DNA of 64,000 nucleotides from Gammaproteobacteria bacterium (GCA_021773395.1 JAJFKB010000002.1:639050-703049); one strand, 5' to 3'; positions 36,104 through 45,633 are shown, numbered from the stretch's first letter. Translations and numbers: made by a program. Notes: generated by a model from the sequence alone, not told the origin.

Positions 36104-37095
36104 TATTTACTCTTACCCTGATTCTTGTACTTGCGATATTCATCCCATAATTTCTCCCGCAACTCGGGATCAGGTTCCTGTATCGCCGCTTCCCGCAGTT
36201 GTCGCGCCACCACGTCATCGTCCGTTCCGTCAGGAATGTCCGGAGGAGGCGCGTGAGACACTGCCGCATGCTCGAACTCTCCCGCTCGCTGATCACCACC
36301 CTCAGGCCTGCTTCCTGAGCCAGCACCTGTTATCTCTCCTCTTGGTTCACCCTGCTGCTCACCGGGAGCCTGCTTTTCTTCCAAATCACTATCAACATCT
36401 TCACCACTGCCGCGGGCGTTTTCCTTACCCCGGACATATTCTCGCTCTCTCAGAATGACGCCTTCAAAATCCCCATAGGATTCTTCCAATTTCCGATCAA
36501 GTATTGCAATCTTTTCCTCGCCAGTTTGCGCACTGTTTGGTGCGCCTTGGCTACCCCCGGGATTATCATCGGCCGCTCCCTCAAACCCCTCCATTTTTTC
36601 TATTGCATCTCCCACCACCTCATTTTCTGACTCCAGGATTATGGGAAAATCTGTTTGTTCTTCCGCCGCCCCTTTACCCTGCTCACTCTTTCGTGCCCGC
36701 TCAAACTCTTCCAATGCTTCCGAGAGAGTTCTTTCCTCAGTATCGTCGGTGCCTGCTACCGATCCTTTCGACCCATTATTATCCTTGCTGATACTCGCAT
36801 CACTAGCCCCTGCACGCGACACTTTCTCCGCACCACCCTGTTTGTCATAACTTTTGTTTTTGCCTGTTTTCTCCTGCCCTCCCGACTGTGGGCTTGGCAG
36901 CGACGGCGATGGATTACGCCCTCCGCCACTTGGCAGGCTGGAACTAGAACCAGAACTGCCCGAAGAAGTCTCTGTTGATGGGCTACCCGGTGAACCACTT
37001 CCTCCGGATGTTTGAGGGATCGTTTTACAGCCGTAGCACATCGCACAGATTACCACGAGCGAAATCAACTTGAGGGGTGCACCTGGATTTAGCAT
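36103..37095 (-). CDS. Low-complexity Ser/Gly/Glu-rich lipoprotein (envelope cluster)
   Basis: A 330-residue protein, counted from the ATG at 37095; the longer frame starts with TTG at 37140. The leader ends in the lipobox-like CAMCYGC (lipidated residue about 23). The mature protein is almost entirely low-complexity: an early Ser/Gly/Pro tract, then long Glu-, Gly- and Gln-rich stretches (EDVDSDLEEKQAPGEQQ), predicted to be disordered. The C-terminus (EAAIQEPDPELREKLWDEYR) is helical and better conserved in appearance. It may act as a flexible spacer spanning the periplasm or peptidoglycan; this is inference. Confidence 0.72.
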   Translation of the reverse strand: MLNPGAPLKLISLVVICAMCYGCKTIPQTSGGSGSPGSPSTETSSGSSGSSSSLPSGGGRNPSPSLPSPQSGGQEKTGKNKSYDKQGGAEKVSRAGASDASISKDNNGSKGSVAGTDDTEERTLSEALEEFERARKSEQGKGAAEEQTDFPIILESENEVVGDAIEKMEGFEGAADDNPGGSQGAPNSAQTGEEKIAILDRKLEESYGDFEGVILREREYVRGKENARGSGEDVDSDLEEKQAPGEQQGEPRGEITGAGSGSRPEGGDQRAGEFEHAAVSHAPPPDIPDGTDDDVVARQLREAAIQEPDPELREKLWDEYRKYKNQGKSK

Positions 37096-37117
37096 TTTAG
37101 TGTTTCTCAATACTGTT

Positions 37118-37159
37118 AATGTGTCTAACCTTAAAATCAATGTGTCTAGCCTAAAAATC
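37118..37159. repeat. Two imperfect 21-base tandem copies at a gene end
   Basis: Bases 37118-37138 and 37139-37159 match at 19 of 21 positions. The second copy contains the last codons and the stop of the TPR-TonB gene; the first copy is non-coding because its stop is altered. This looks like a local duplication of the gene's 3' end. Confidence 0.75.
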
Positions 37160-38464
37160 GAAAATGTGTTTTTCCATCACGCCTTTTGCCAACACTGGTT
37201 TACCCTCGACAATGCGAGGGCGGTAACGAGTGCTTTTCACCGACTTATATACCTGAGAATCTTTTACGTTCGGAGGGCTTGATTCGACGATTTCAATATT
37301 TTGGGTGCGGCCTCCGGGTGTTACCGTAAACTTGACGCGCACAAAACCTTTTTGTTTCTTTTTATCCAGTTTAGCGCCTATATCATCGAAAGGCATAGCA
37401 AAATTAAGTGCTCGCGGTCTATCAAATATTTGTTTTGCCAGGTGCTCTTGATCTTTGCCCGATAGCAGCTCAATCGCCCCTGTATAGACATCCATTGCAG
37501 ACTCTTTTTTGTCAAACAAAAAATACCAGTCACCCAGCTGTACTAAAGCTTCCACATGATCACTAACAGGTAGCTGAGGGTTACTCTGAAACAGATTTAC
37601 ACGCCTCAGCAACGCTTTTTTACCGTCACGGTAAGGACTCCCATAGGTAGGCAGATTATCCGAAGGAGAGATAGGCAGCGTTCTGCCTTGCGCTGGAGAC
37701 ATCCCCATGGGCTGGGAAATACTGTTTGGTTGACTAAATTGTTGACTATGATTTTGGTGTTCCGATAGATAATAGCTCGCGAGAGCCTGCCTGTATAAGG
37801 TTTCATTCAAACGTGGGTCATGGACGCCATAGTGCTTCTCGATAATCGCTATTGCTTTCTTATTCAAATCCATCGCACGCAGCAGATGAAGGATGCTAGA
37901 ACCTCGGTGAAAAGCAATTAAGTGCCATTTAACCATATTATTAATGGGTGCTAACAGCTTGGGGTTTCCCTCACCATAGCTATGCTGCTGTATGTTATAG
38001 AGCAACGATTGTTTATCATTCGCGCTCCGCCAATCCTCAATGGCAACATAGCTTTCAATCAAATGTGACAATATCGAAACTTGATCCAGACTATATAACC
38101 CGCTATTTACACGCCTGATATGGAACGCGCGTTTGAATGCGCCGATCGCAGAAACTTCTTCACCTTGCGATTTTTCAGCCAATCCCAAACCAACCAATTG
38201 CTCTACCAGGCGGTTATCATAGACGCCATAGTTATTCTCCAACTCTGTAATGGTCTGCCTGTAGAGTTCCTTGGAACCATGATATTCATGCATGTCGCTA
38301 TGCGTTTTCGTTGCGAGGGTTGCAGATTCATCTTTGGCAAGTTCCTGGCTGTTCGGGATATTTGGCGACTCGCCAGATGAAATCAACGGATCAGAGGCCC
38401 CAAGCGGGCCGGCAAAAAAGACCAATGACAAAAAAACCGGAATGAACTTAATTCTCTTATTCAC
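37151..38464 (-). CDS. Secreted TPR protein with C-terminal TonB-type domain
   Basis: 437 residues from the GTG at 38464, chosen because the product then begins VNKRIKFIPVFLSLVFFAGP, a clean signal peptide; the open frame extends to an ATG at 38563 but the added 33 residues have no leader character. Helical TPR-like repeats follow (GLGLAEKSQGEEVSAIGAFK, LVQLGDWYFLFDKKESAMDV). The last 90 residues match a TonB C-terminal domain: VRVKFTVTPGGRTQNIEIVE and YKSVKSTRYRPRIVEGKPV. It has no membrane helix or proline-rich spacer, so it is not a classical TonB. It is the first gene of the envelope cluster. Confidence 0.82.
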   Translation of the reverse strand: MNKRIKFIPVFLSLVFFAGPLGASDPLISSGESPNIPNSQELAKDESATLATKTHSDMHEYHGSKELYRQTITELENNYGVYDNRLVEQLVGLGLAEKSQGEEVSAIGAFKRAFHIRRVNSGLYSLDQVSILSHLIESYVAIEDWRSANDKQSLLYNIQQHSYGEGNPKLLAPINNMVKWHLIAFHRGSSILHLLRAMDLNKKAIAIIEKHYGVHDPRLNETLYRQALASYYLSEHQNHSQQFSQPNSISQPMGMSPAQGRTLPISPSDNLPTYGSPYRDGKKALLRRVNLFQSNPQLPVSDHVEALVQLGDWYFLFDKKESAMDVYTGAIELLSGKDQEHLAKQIFDRPRALNFAMPFDDIGAKLDKKKQKGFVRVKFTVTPGGRTQNIEIVESSPPNVKDSQVYKSVKSTRYRPRIVEGKPVLAKGVMEKHIFDF

Positions 38465-38701
38465 ACTATGGCCATAACTCTTTCTAGAGCATGAAGGGAA
38501 ACTTATTGCGCAGCGCGTAAGCACTAAGGAGCCAAAACTCAAGTGACACTGCAGTCCCTGCATTTACGGCCAGCAATTTCAGAGACCCAATTGGGTTATT
38601 CTGTGCACCAACAGATGCCAGTTACTTTATAACCAGTTACTTCAGAAAACTTTACAACAAGCTCTACCAGAGTCTGACCCCAATGGAAATGCAATGTTCC
38701 T

Positions 38702-38726
38702 TGGGGCCGTTATATTAATAGCCCCA
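38702..38726 (-). terminator. Hairpin after the DUF2333 gene
   Basis: TGGGGC and GCCCCA arms of 6 bases (38702-38707 and 38721-38726) enclose 13 bases, starting 16 bases after the stop at 38742. There is no T-run, so it could be a transcript-stabilising hairpin instead of a true terminator. Confidence 0.3.
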
Positions 38727-38741
38727 TCGACTATCCGGTTC

Positions 38742-39728
38742 TCAACCTTGAGAAAGGAGTTCTCTTAAATCGATAATGGCGGCATTAGCTCTGGCAATGT
38801 AGGATGCCATCACTAGAGAGTGATTTGCAAACAGCCCAAAACCACTTCCATTTAAGATGATTGGACTAAGCATCGGTTCCTGGGTTGATTCCAGCTCTCG
38901 TATAATTTGCTGTAGGCTGATCAGTGCATTCTTCTTCTTAAGGGTTTCAGCAAAATCGATCTCGATCGCCTTTAGTAAATGTACCAGCGCCCACGCCGTA
39001 CCTCGGGTTTCATAAAAGACATCATCCACCTGATACCAGGGTGTTTTAATTTCCAACTCCTTCGGCAACTCGGTAGACTGACTCGCCTCGGCTTCACCGG
39101 CCAGATCGGTGTTGATGCGACGCTGTCCGACACTAGCACTGAGCCTTTGCGACAAACTTCCCAGTCTTGTCTCTATATCAGCCAACCAGTTACGCAGATT
39201 ATCCGCTCTTGCATAAAACTGAGCGCTATTCGGATCCGCACTGGACAGACCGCCCAAGTAGCGTTTCAGCGATTCGATGCCGGTTTTGTATTCTGATTCG
39301 CTGGCAGGAAACATCCAACTGCTGTTATCAAAATTAAATTGTGGCTCTGCGACAGCCAGATTAACATCTTCAACAGACTGAGATTGAGATCGACTAAAAT
39401 CCTTGCGTAAAGCCCTCGACATGTCACGTACCTGAACCAGGACCCCGAACTCCCAATTAGGTATGTTATCCAGCCACACGCCCGGCACGCCTATGTCGTT
39501 TGACAAAAAACCACCCGGCTTCTCCATTAACATTGAAGCCACTTCAATCAGTGTATTAGTAGTAACATAACCAACTACGGGTACAGCTGTTGTTCCCACT
39601 GATCCCTCTTTTTCTACCTGTACATCAAACAAATCAGGTTCACTACTCCAATAAAAACCCAACAATAGCAGCAGTACAAGCAACGTCAGGAGCGTTATCC
39701 CAGCCACTTTTTTCATATTATTCATCAA
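38742..39728 (-). CDS. DUF2333 family inner-membrane protein
   Basis: A 328-residue protein of the DUF2333 family, found in Pseudomonas and relatives and of unknown function. One membrane helix of Leu-rich character lies at about residues 9-27 (ITLLTLLVLLLLLGFYW). The following region has VVGYVTTNTLIEVASMLMEK and PGGFLSNDIGVPGVWLDNIP, the family core, then FYETRGTAWALVHLLKAIEID. The bulk is periplasmic and helical. It is separated by 28 bases from the copper-chaperone gene upstream and by 277 bases from the envelope cluster downstream. Confidence 0.87.
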   Translation of the reverse strand: MMNNMKKVAGITLLTLLVLLLLLGFYWSSEPDLFDVQVEKEGSVGTTAVPVVGYVTTNTLIEVASMLMEKPGGFLSNDIGVPGVWLDNIPNWEFGVLVQVRDMSRALRKDFSRSQSQSVEDVNLAVAEPQFNFDNSSWMFPASESEYKTGIESLKRYLGGLSSADPNSAQFYARADNLRNWLADIETRLGSLSQRLSASVGQRRINTDLAGEAEASQSTELPKELEIKTPWYQVDDVFYETRGTAWALVHLLKAIEIDFAETLKKKNALISLQQIIRELESTQEPMLSPIILNGSGFGLFANHSLVMASYIARANAAIIDLRELLSQG

Positions 39729-39756
39729 ATGGACACTCTCTGAGCGTTATCCAACA

Positions 39757-40206
39757 TTATTGAAACTCCGCTGAGATGGATTGAACAGGTGCTTTTACAG
39801 AGAACGCTGATGCTTTCTTGAACTTTAACTGAAAATCAATCATCTGCCCGGCTTCTAATGCCTGTTGCAATCCCATCAGCATCAAGTGATGTCCACCTGG
39901 TTTGAATTGAAAAGAGCCTTGCGCCGGGATGACGACCTCCTTTACTGGGCGCATTCCCATTACACCATTTTCGTGCAGATGTGCGTGTATGTTAACCTTG
40001 GGTATCTGATCACTGACGACTTCAATCAGAACAAGTTCAGAGTTAGACCGGTTGTGAATTTGCATATACGCGACTGAATTGCTCGCCCCCGGAATACTTT
40101 CTCGAACGTAGGCCCCTTGTACCTCTATATCCATGGCAGCTAACTGCACCGATAAAAAAATGCTCAACAGCATTGTTAATAATGTAGAATATTGTCTAAT
40201 CAACAT
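39757..40206 (-). CDS. Periplasmic copper chaperone PCu(A)C
   Basis: A 149-residue secreted protein (signal peptide ending VQLAAMD). Family features are YMQIHNRS with the first Met ligand, then NIHAHLHENGVMGMRP and PGGHHLMLMGL, which together supply the H(M)x10Mx21HxM copper-binding pattern. PCu(A)C proteins deliver Cu(I) to the CuA site of cytochrome c oxidase. The role fits an aerobic respirer. The divergent dsbD gene begins 130 bases away; the shared region has an A+T-rich stretch but no box I could fix. Confidence 0.92.
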   Translation of the reverse strand: MLIRQYSTLLTMLLSIFLSVQLAAMDIEVQGAYVRESIPGASNSVAYMQIHNRSNSELVLIEVVSDQIPKVNIHAHLHENGVMGMRPVKEVVIPAQGSFQFKPGGHHLMLMGLQQALEAGQMIDFQLKFKKASAFSVKAPVQSISAEFQ

Positions 40207-40335
40207 ATTTCATAAAACCTTGCAAACAATTGGAATGATGGTATTTCTAAGCAACAGCACCTTTATATCGGCCAAACACTGCAGTCTGAATTCGCCGGAA
40301 AACCCCCTAACAATTTCACCGTATCACAATTAACT

Positions 40336-42207
40336 ATGAATAAGTCCTTTTTGTCAGTTTCCAAGTACTGGCTGATGATTATACTGCCTTTCGCTCTGTT
40401 TGCGACGCCCTCTTTGTTCGCCAGTACCGAGCAACCTCTTTTGGGAGGTGAGTCCGCAAACCCTCTTTTTTCGCAGCAACCAGAATTTTTGCCGGTAGAT
40501 CAAGCATTCCAGGTATCCGCCGTAAAGCAGGCCAACGGAACGCTTGAAGTAAATTGGATCATCGCAAAAGATTACTATCTTTATCGGCACCGCTTTCAAT
40601 TTGAATCAATCAATCCAGCATCAACAATCGTAACGCCAGTTATCCCTGCCGGCATAGCCAAACAGGATGCATATTTTGGCGATGTTGAGGTTTATTACAA
40701 TAGTATAACGGTTAAATTGATAGATGCTGAGCCAATCAAGCAGTTGCGCATTGGTTATCAGGGCTGTGCAGAAGCGGGCTTGTGTTACCCACCTCAGGAT
40801 CGTTTCATTAGCGTTCAAGAAACTGATATCAGCCTGACAAACTCGGCAGTGGGCGCCTCAGCCAATCCAATTCCAGTGACCCAGGAACAAAAATTTGTAA
40901 AACTTTTATCGGATGCCTCATTACTAAAAATAGTGGGCTTATTTTTAATAGCCGGATTGGCACTGACCTTTACCCCTTGCGTTCTGCCAATGGTGCCGAT
41001 TATCTCAGGCCTGGTTGTAGGACAGGATCCAAAACCCACCAAAGGTCGAGCGTTTGCATTATCGCTAACCTACGTTCTCGCCATGGCTCTGACCTACGCA
41101 GCAGCAGGCACCATCACCGGTTACTTTGGAGCAGAGCTTAATCTGCAGATGAAACTTCAGTCTCCAGGGGTATTAATCTCAATCGCACTGTTATTCGTCT
41201 TTTTTTCCCTGTCGATGTTTGGTGTATACGAACTCAGCCTTCCAAGCTCGATACAAACCAAACTGCATCAGATCAGTTCTCAGCAAAAAAGCGGGACGTA
41301 TCTTGGCGTTGCCGTCATAGGCGTTCTATCAAGCCTTATTGTCTCGCCTTGCGTATCGGCTCCGCTTGCCGGTGCACTGGTCTACATCAGTAGTACCGCA
41401 GATCCGTTACTAGGTGGTATCGCCCTGTTATCACTGGGCTTGGGCATGGGAATTCCACTACTTTTGATTGGAACCTTTGGATCACAGCTTTTACCAAAAA
41501 CCGGAAATTGGATGAACCAGGTCAAGGTCTTCTTTGGCGTTCTGTTGTTGGCGGTTGCACTCTGGATGATCGAAAGAATTGTTCCCGCCGCAGTCGTCTT
41601 AGGGCTAATGATCGCACTAATGCTTGGCTATGCGCTGTATCTATTCAAACCATTCCGATTCAGTATGGCCAGTTTCAGAAGCGTTCGCTTTATGCTTGCC
41701 TTGGCTTTACTTACCTATAGCGCATTATTAACTGTGGGCAGTATCAATGGGCAATACAATCCCCTCACTCCGATAGACAACCTCAATCAGGAAAAGAGGC
41801 TGGCCAGCAATGCTATTCTCGAAAGATTTGAGCCGGTCGACACTCTTGAGCAACTGGATCAACAACTGCAGCGGGCAAGTCGTTTAAATACACCGGTCAT
41901 GCTGGACATCTATGCAGACTGGTGCGTGTCCTGCAAAGTACTGGAAAGTGAGATTTTCCCTGCCCCAAACGTTAGCCAACGCCTGGCAAACTTCGTACTG
42001 TTGCGTGCCGACATCACCAAAAACTCAAGGGAACAACAGACTTTTCTCAAGCGTTTTGGATTATTTGGGCCGCCAGGGCTATTGTTCTTTGGCGCCGACA
42101 GGACTGAATTGAGAGAATTCCGTATTCAGGGTGAAATTTCAGCAGCACAACTCGGTACTCACCTTGATGCCATTTCAAGTCGGTTACAATATCAGTTACA
42201 ACAATAG
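40336..42207 (+). CDS. dsbD: Thiol:disulfide interchange protein DsbD
   Basis: Moves electrons from cytoplasmic thioredoxin to periplasmic DsbC/CcmG. 623 residues with signal peptide, then the three domains: alpha (residues about 32-180, C144 and C150 in GCAEAGLC), beta with eight membrane segments (C215 in FTPCVLPMVP, C339 in VSPCVSAPLAG) and the gamma thioredoxin domain (C530-V-S-C533). All six redox cysteines are present. The neighbouring copper chaperone also acts in the oxidising periplasm. Confidence 0.96.
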   Translation: MNKSFLSVSKYWLMIILPFALFATPSLFASTEQPLLGGESANPLFSQQPEFLPVDQAFQVSAVKQANGTLEVNWIIAKDYYLYRHRFQFESINPASTIVTPVIPAGIAKQDAYFGDVEVYYNSITVKLIDAEPIKQLRIGYQGCAEAGLCYPPQDRFISVQETDISLTNSAVGASANPIPVTQEQKFVKLLSDASLLKIVGLFLIAGLALTFTPCVLPMVPIISGLVVGQDPKPTKGRAFALSLTYVLAMALTYAAAGTITGYFGAELNLQMKLQSPGVLISIALLFVFFSLSMFGVYELSLPSSIQTKLHQISSQQKSGTYLGVAVIGVLSSLIVSPCVSAPLAGALVYISSTADPLLGGIALLSLGLGMGIPLLLIGTFGSQLLPKTGNWMNQVKVFFGVLLLAVALWMIERIVPAAVVLGLMIALMLGYALYLFKPFRFSMASFRSVRFMLALALLTYSALLTVGSINGQYNPLTPIDNLNQEKRLASNAILERFEPVDTLEQLDQQLQRASRLNTPVMLDIYADWCVSCKVLESEIFPAPNVSQRLANFVLLRADITKNSREQQTFLKRFGLFGPPGLLFFGADRTELREFRIQGEISAAQLGTHLDAISSRLQYQLQQ

Positions 42208-42345
42208 GCAGCGACTGGCACCACACCATCTTCTTCTAAAAATGCAGCAAAATGCTTTTAAAAAACGCAAAATGAAGGCAAAATAGCCTTTTAGCAACCT
42301 TTTAATAAACTCCTTTTTAGATCTCTTTGAGGAATAGCTGCTGCG

Positions 42346-42783
42346 ATGGCAACCATATTAGTACTAAATGGACCTAATCTAAACCTATTGGGCACTCGCG
42401 AGCCTGAACTCTATGGTGCCGATACCCTGGAAAGCATTAATCAAAGGCTTTCTCAGCAAGCATCAGCAGCGGGACACCATTTACTCATGCTGCAGAGTAA
42501 TGCCGAATACGAAATAATAGACCGTATTCATGACGCCAAAAAGGAAGGAGTCAACTACATACTCTTTAATCCAGCCGCATTCACCCATACCAGTATCGCT
42601 ATCAGGGATGCTCTGTTAGGCGTCGCCATTCCCTTTATCGAAATTCATATTTCAAACGTGTATCGGCGCGAAGGCTTCAGACAAAAATCCTATTTTTCAG
42701 ATATTGCTGAAGGTGTGATCTGCGGATTAGGCCCTCAGGGTTATGAGCTGGCATTAAAAGCGGCACTCAACCACATTTCCTAA
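42346..42783 (+). CDS. aroQ: 3-dehydroquinate dehydratase, type II
   Basis: Shikimate pathway enzyme that dehydrates 3-dehydroquinate. 145 residues. The start [17 protein letters not shown] holds the flexible loop with the catalytic Arg/Tyr region; [17 protein letters not shown] and [17 protein letters not shown] contain the catalytic His and substrate-binding residues. It lies 34 bases before accB, the aroQ-accB-accC order common in gammaproteobacteria. Confidence 0.97.
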   Translation: MATILVLNGPNLNLLGTREPELYGADTLESINQRLSQQASAAGHHLLMLQSNAEYEIIDRIHDAKKEGVNYILFNPAAFTHTSIAIRDALLGVAIPFIEIHISNVYRREGFRQKSYFSDIAEGVICGLGPQGYELALKAALNHIS

Positions 42784-42817
42784 ACATTAATTAAGCAAAA
42801 GATAGAGAATAAAACAG

Positions 42818-43270
42818 ATGGATATACGCAAAATAAAAAAGCTGATTGAGCTGATCGAAGAATCGGACGTCGAGGAAATTGAAATTAGTGAGGGCGAAGA
42901 GTCCGTCCGCATTAGCCGACGCTCTAAGAATGCCATGTTCCCTCATCCAATGCAGATGGCCCCTGCGACTGCTTATGCACCGCCACCTCCGGCAGCGGAA
43001 GTCGCACCTGCTATTGAGCAGGAACAAACTCCGAGCGGACACGCTGTTAAATCACCCATGGTAGGCACCTTTTATCGCTCGCCGTCGCCCGGCGCCTCAG
43101 CATTTGTCGAAATCGGACAAAGCATTACAGCTGGAGATACCGTTTGTATCGTTGAAGCGATGAAAATGATGAATCAGATAGAGGCTGACAAATCAGGTAT
43201 CGTGGAGTCCATACTGGTTGAAGACGGTGAACCCGTGGAATTCGACCAACCACTTATTATTATTGTCTAA
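42818..43270 (+). CDS. accB: Biotin carboxyl carrier protein of acetyl-CoA carboxylase
   Basis: Carries the carboxylated biotin in malonyl-CoA formation. 150 residues: an N-terminal helical part ([21 protein letters not shown]), an Ala/Pro-rich linker at about 47-67 ([12 protein letters not shown]), and the C-terminal biotinyl domain with the modified lysine K116 in [13 protein letters not shown]. It precedes accC by 50 bases. Confidence 0.97.
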   Translation: MDIRKIKKLIELIEESDVEEIEISEGEESVRISRRSKNAMFPHPMQMAPATAYAPPPPAAEVAPAIEQEQTPSGHAVKSPMVGTFYRSPSPGASAFVEIGQSITAGDTVCIVEAMKMMNQIEADKSGIVESILVEDGEPVEFDQPLIIIV

Positions 43271-43320
43271 ACCACTCTGAGTAAGACCTCTAGGTGCTTA
43301 CCCGCAAGGATTCTGATTTC

Positions 43321-44661
43321 ATGTTAGATAAAGTTGTAATCGCTAATCGAGGCGAAATTGCTCTTCGTATCATGCGCGCCTGCAAAGAACTCGGCATTAA
43401 AACCGTGGCAGTCCACTCTCAGGTTGATGCGGAACTGATGCACGCACGACTGGCCGACGAAACAGTCTGTATCGGCCCCAACCCGTCCAAGGACAGCTAC
43501 CTTAATATACCGGCAATAATCAGCGCCGCCGAAGTCACCGATGCAACCGCTATTCATCCAGGATACGGCTTTCTCGCTGAAAATGCTGATTTTGCAGAGC
43601 GCGTCGAGCAGAGCGGCTTTACCTTTGTAGGGCCCACGGCCAGCGTTATTAGGCTCATGGGCGACAAGGTTTCCGCCATCAACGCCATGAAAAAAGCCGG
43701 GGTTCCCACAGTACCCGGATCAGATGGCCCGCTAACCAATGATGATAGCCGTACTTTGAAAATCGCAAAACATATTGGCTATCCGGTGATCATTAAGGCC
43801 TCTGCGGGCGGCGGTGGCCGAGGAATGAGAGTCGTACATACCGAAGCCAGCTTGCTTAAGTCAAAACATATCACACAAACCGAATCTAAAGCAGCGTTCG
43901 GAGACGATACGGTTTATCTGGAAAAATTCCTGGAAAATCCTCGTCATATTGAAGTGCAGGTGTTGGCGGATGGCAAAGGCAATGCTATCCATTTAGGTGA
44001 TCGCGACTGCTCCATGCAGAGACGCCATCAAAAGGTAGTAGAAGAGGCACCGGCTCCTGACGTCGACGAATCTGCACGCAAAAAGGTATTCGACAGCTGC
44101 ATCAAGGCGTGCATTGACATTGGTTACCGAGGTGCTGGAACCTTTGAGTTTCTTTACGAAGACGGCTGTTTTTACTTTATTGAAATGAATACCCGGGTAC
44201 AGGTAGAGCACCCCGTCTCGGAAATGATTTCAGGTATCGATATCGTCAAGCAGCAATTGCGCATCGCAGCGGGCGAAAAGTTGACCATTAAACAATCTGA
44301 TATCGAACTGAGAGGGCACTCGATCGAATGCCGGATTAACGCTGAAGACCCGAAAACGTTTTTACCTTCACCAGGGCAGGTTACCCTGCTGCACACACCC
44401 GGAGGACCCGGAATCAGAGTCGATTCACATCTCTACAGCGGCTATACTATTCCGCCCTATTACGACTCACTGATTGGCAAGCTCATTTCCCATGGAGAGA
44501 CCCGCGACATAGCAATCCGACGCATGCGCAATGCTCTTGAGGAAATGGTGATTGAAGGCATCAAAACCAACATTCCCCTGCAACGGGACATCATGGCGGA
44601 TACCAATTTCGCCAAGGGTGGCTTCAACATCCACTATCTTGAGAAAAAACTCGGCATATAA
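43321..44661 (+). CDS. accC: Biotin carboxylase subunit of acetyl-CoA carboxylase
   Basis: ATP-dependent carboxylation of biotin on AccB. 446 residues from the ATG at 43321 ([17 protein letters not shown]), which matches the usual length; the open frame begins nine codons earlier. The ATP-grasp loop is [13 protein letters not shown], followed by [37 protein letters not shown] and [15 protein letters not shown]. It is in one unit with accB. Confidence 0.97.
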   Translation: MLDKVVIANRGEIALRIMRACKELGIKTVAVHSQVDAELMHARLADETVCIGPNPSKDSYLNIPAIISAAEVTDATAIHPGYGFLAENADFAERVEQSGFTFVGPTASVIRLMGDKVSAINAMKKAGVPTVPGSDGPLTNDDSRTLKIAKHIGYPVIIKASAGGGGRGMRVVHTEASLLKSKHITQTESKAAFGDDTVYLEKFLENPRHIEVQVLADGKGNAIHLGDRDCSMQRRHQKVVEEAPAPDVDESARKKVFDSCIKACIDIGYRGAGTFEFLYEDGCFYFIEMNTRVQVEHPVSEMISGIDIVKQQLRIAAGEKLTIKQSDIELRGHSIECRINAEDPKTFLPSPGQVTLLHTPGGPGIRVDSHLYSGYTIPPYYDSLIGKLISHGETRDIAIRRMRNALEEMVIEGIKTNIPLQRDIMADTNFAKGGFNIHYLEKKLGI

Positions 44662-44751
44662 TCGAAGCTACCAGCGGGCGCTATTGCTCATTACATTAGG
44701 GTTACGCAGCACTACTTTGTTAGTCTGCGTAACCTGCCATCAGGTTAGAGC

Positions 44752-45633
44752 ATGCATTGGATACAGATCCTTCTAGAAACCACTTCCCAGGAAAGCGAGC
44801 AGCTAGAGACACTAATGCTGGACCTGGGTGCGCTGTCGGTCACGCTCACAGATGCAGCCGATCAGCCGCTCTTTGAACCTGACCCTGGTGAAACGCCACT
44901 CTGGAATAACATTCGTTTAACCGGCCTGTTTAACGCTTCGATGCCGGTAGCCCAAATTGAAGCCGCCATTAACGTTGAGTTTGCTACTTCAAAGCCCCGG
45001 TATAAAATTGAGATTTTAGAGGACAAAGACTGGATCAAGGAATGGATGGATCAGTTTGAACCCATAAAATTCAACGACAATCTTTGGATCTGTCCAACCT
45101 GGCATGACCCGCGTGACCCGAGCGCAACTAACATTATTCTTGATCCTGGACTTGCCTTTGGAACGGGAACTCATGCAACCACAGCGCTTTGCCTTGAATG
45201 GCTGAGCAGGGAAGCACTTTCTGCAAACTCTATTACTGATTACGGTTGCGGCTCTGGAGTACTTGCTATCGCAGCACTGCTAATGGGTTGCGATCAGGCT
45301 TGGGCCGTCGACATTGACCCCCAGGCATTACAGGCAACCGCCGCCAATGCGCAGGTTAACGACGTTGAAAGTGGTCGCATACATATCAACTTACCCCAGC
45401 AACACCCATCATTAGCTACCGACGTTGTTATCGCTAATATTCTCGCCGGACCACTGGCCAAGCTTGCTCCAACACTCACCAGCCTAGTTAAAGAGGGAGG
45501 AAAAATCGCTTTATCTGGTATTTTGGTTGATCAAGCCGATCAAGTATTAGCGGCTTATCAGGACGAGTTCGACTTCGACCCGGTGGTGGAAAAGGATGGT
45601 TGGGTATTGTTAAGCGCCACAAAGAAGAAATAA
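44752..45633 (+). CDS. prmA: Ribosomal protein L11 methyltransferase
   Basis: AdoMet-dependent trimethylation of ribosomal protein L11. 293 residues. The N-terminal L11-recognition domain is followed by LDPGLAFGTGTHATTALCLE, then DYGCGSGVLAIAALLMG with the AdoMet loop, and VVIANILAGPL, the NPPY-like catalytic motif of this family. It lies 90 bases after accC. Confidence 0.96.
   Translation: MHWIQILLETTSQESEQLETLMLDLGALSVTLTDAADQPLFEPDPGETPLWNNIRLTGLFNASMPVAQIEAAINVEFATSKPRYKIEILEDKDWIKEWMDQFEPIKFNDNLWICPTWHDPRDPSATNIILDPGLAFGTGTHATTALCLEWLSREALSANSITDYGCGSGVLAIAALLMGCDQAWAVDIDPQALQATAANAQVNDVESGRIHINLPQQHPSLATDVVIANILAGPLAKLAPTLTSLVKEGGKIALSGILVDQADQVLAAYQDEFDFDPVVEKDGWVLLSATKKK

Noticed and set aside
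24948-38563. Horizontal transfer or prophage origin of the envelope cluster
   Set aside because: No integrase, transposase, tRNA end or flanking direct repeat is present, and base use looks like that of the neighbours by eye.
38618-38642. CCAGTTACTT repeated at 38618 and 38633 as an operator
   Set aside because: Only two 10-base copies with no dyad symmetry; could be chance in an A+T-rich gap.
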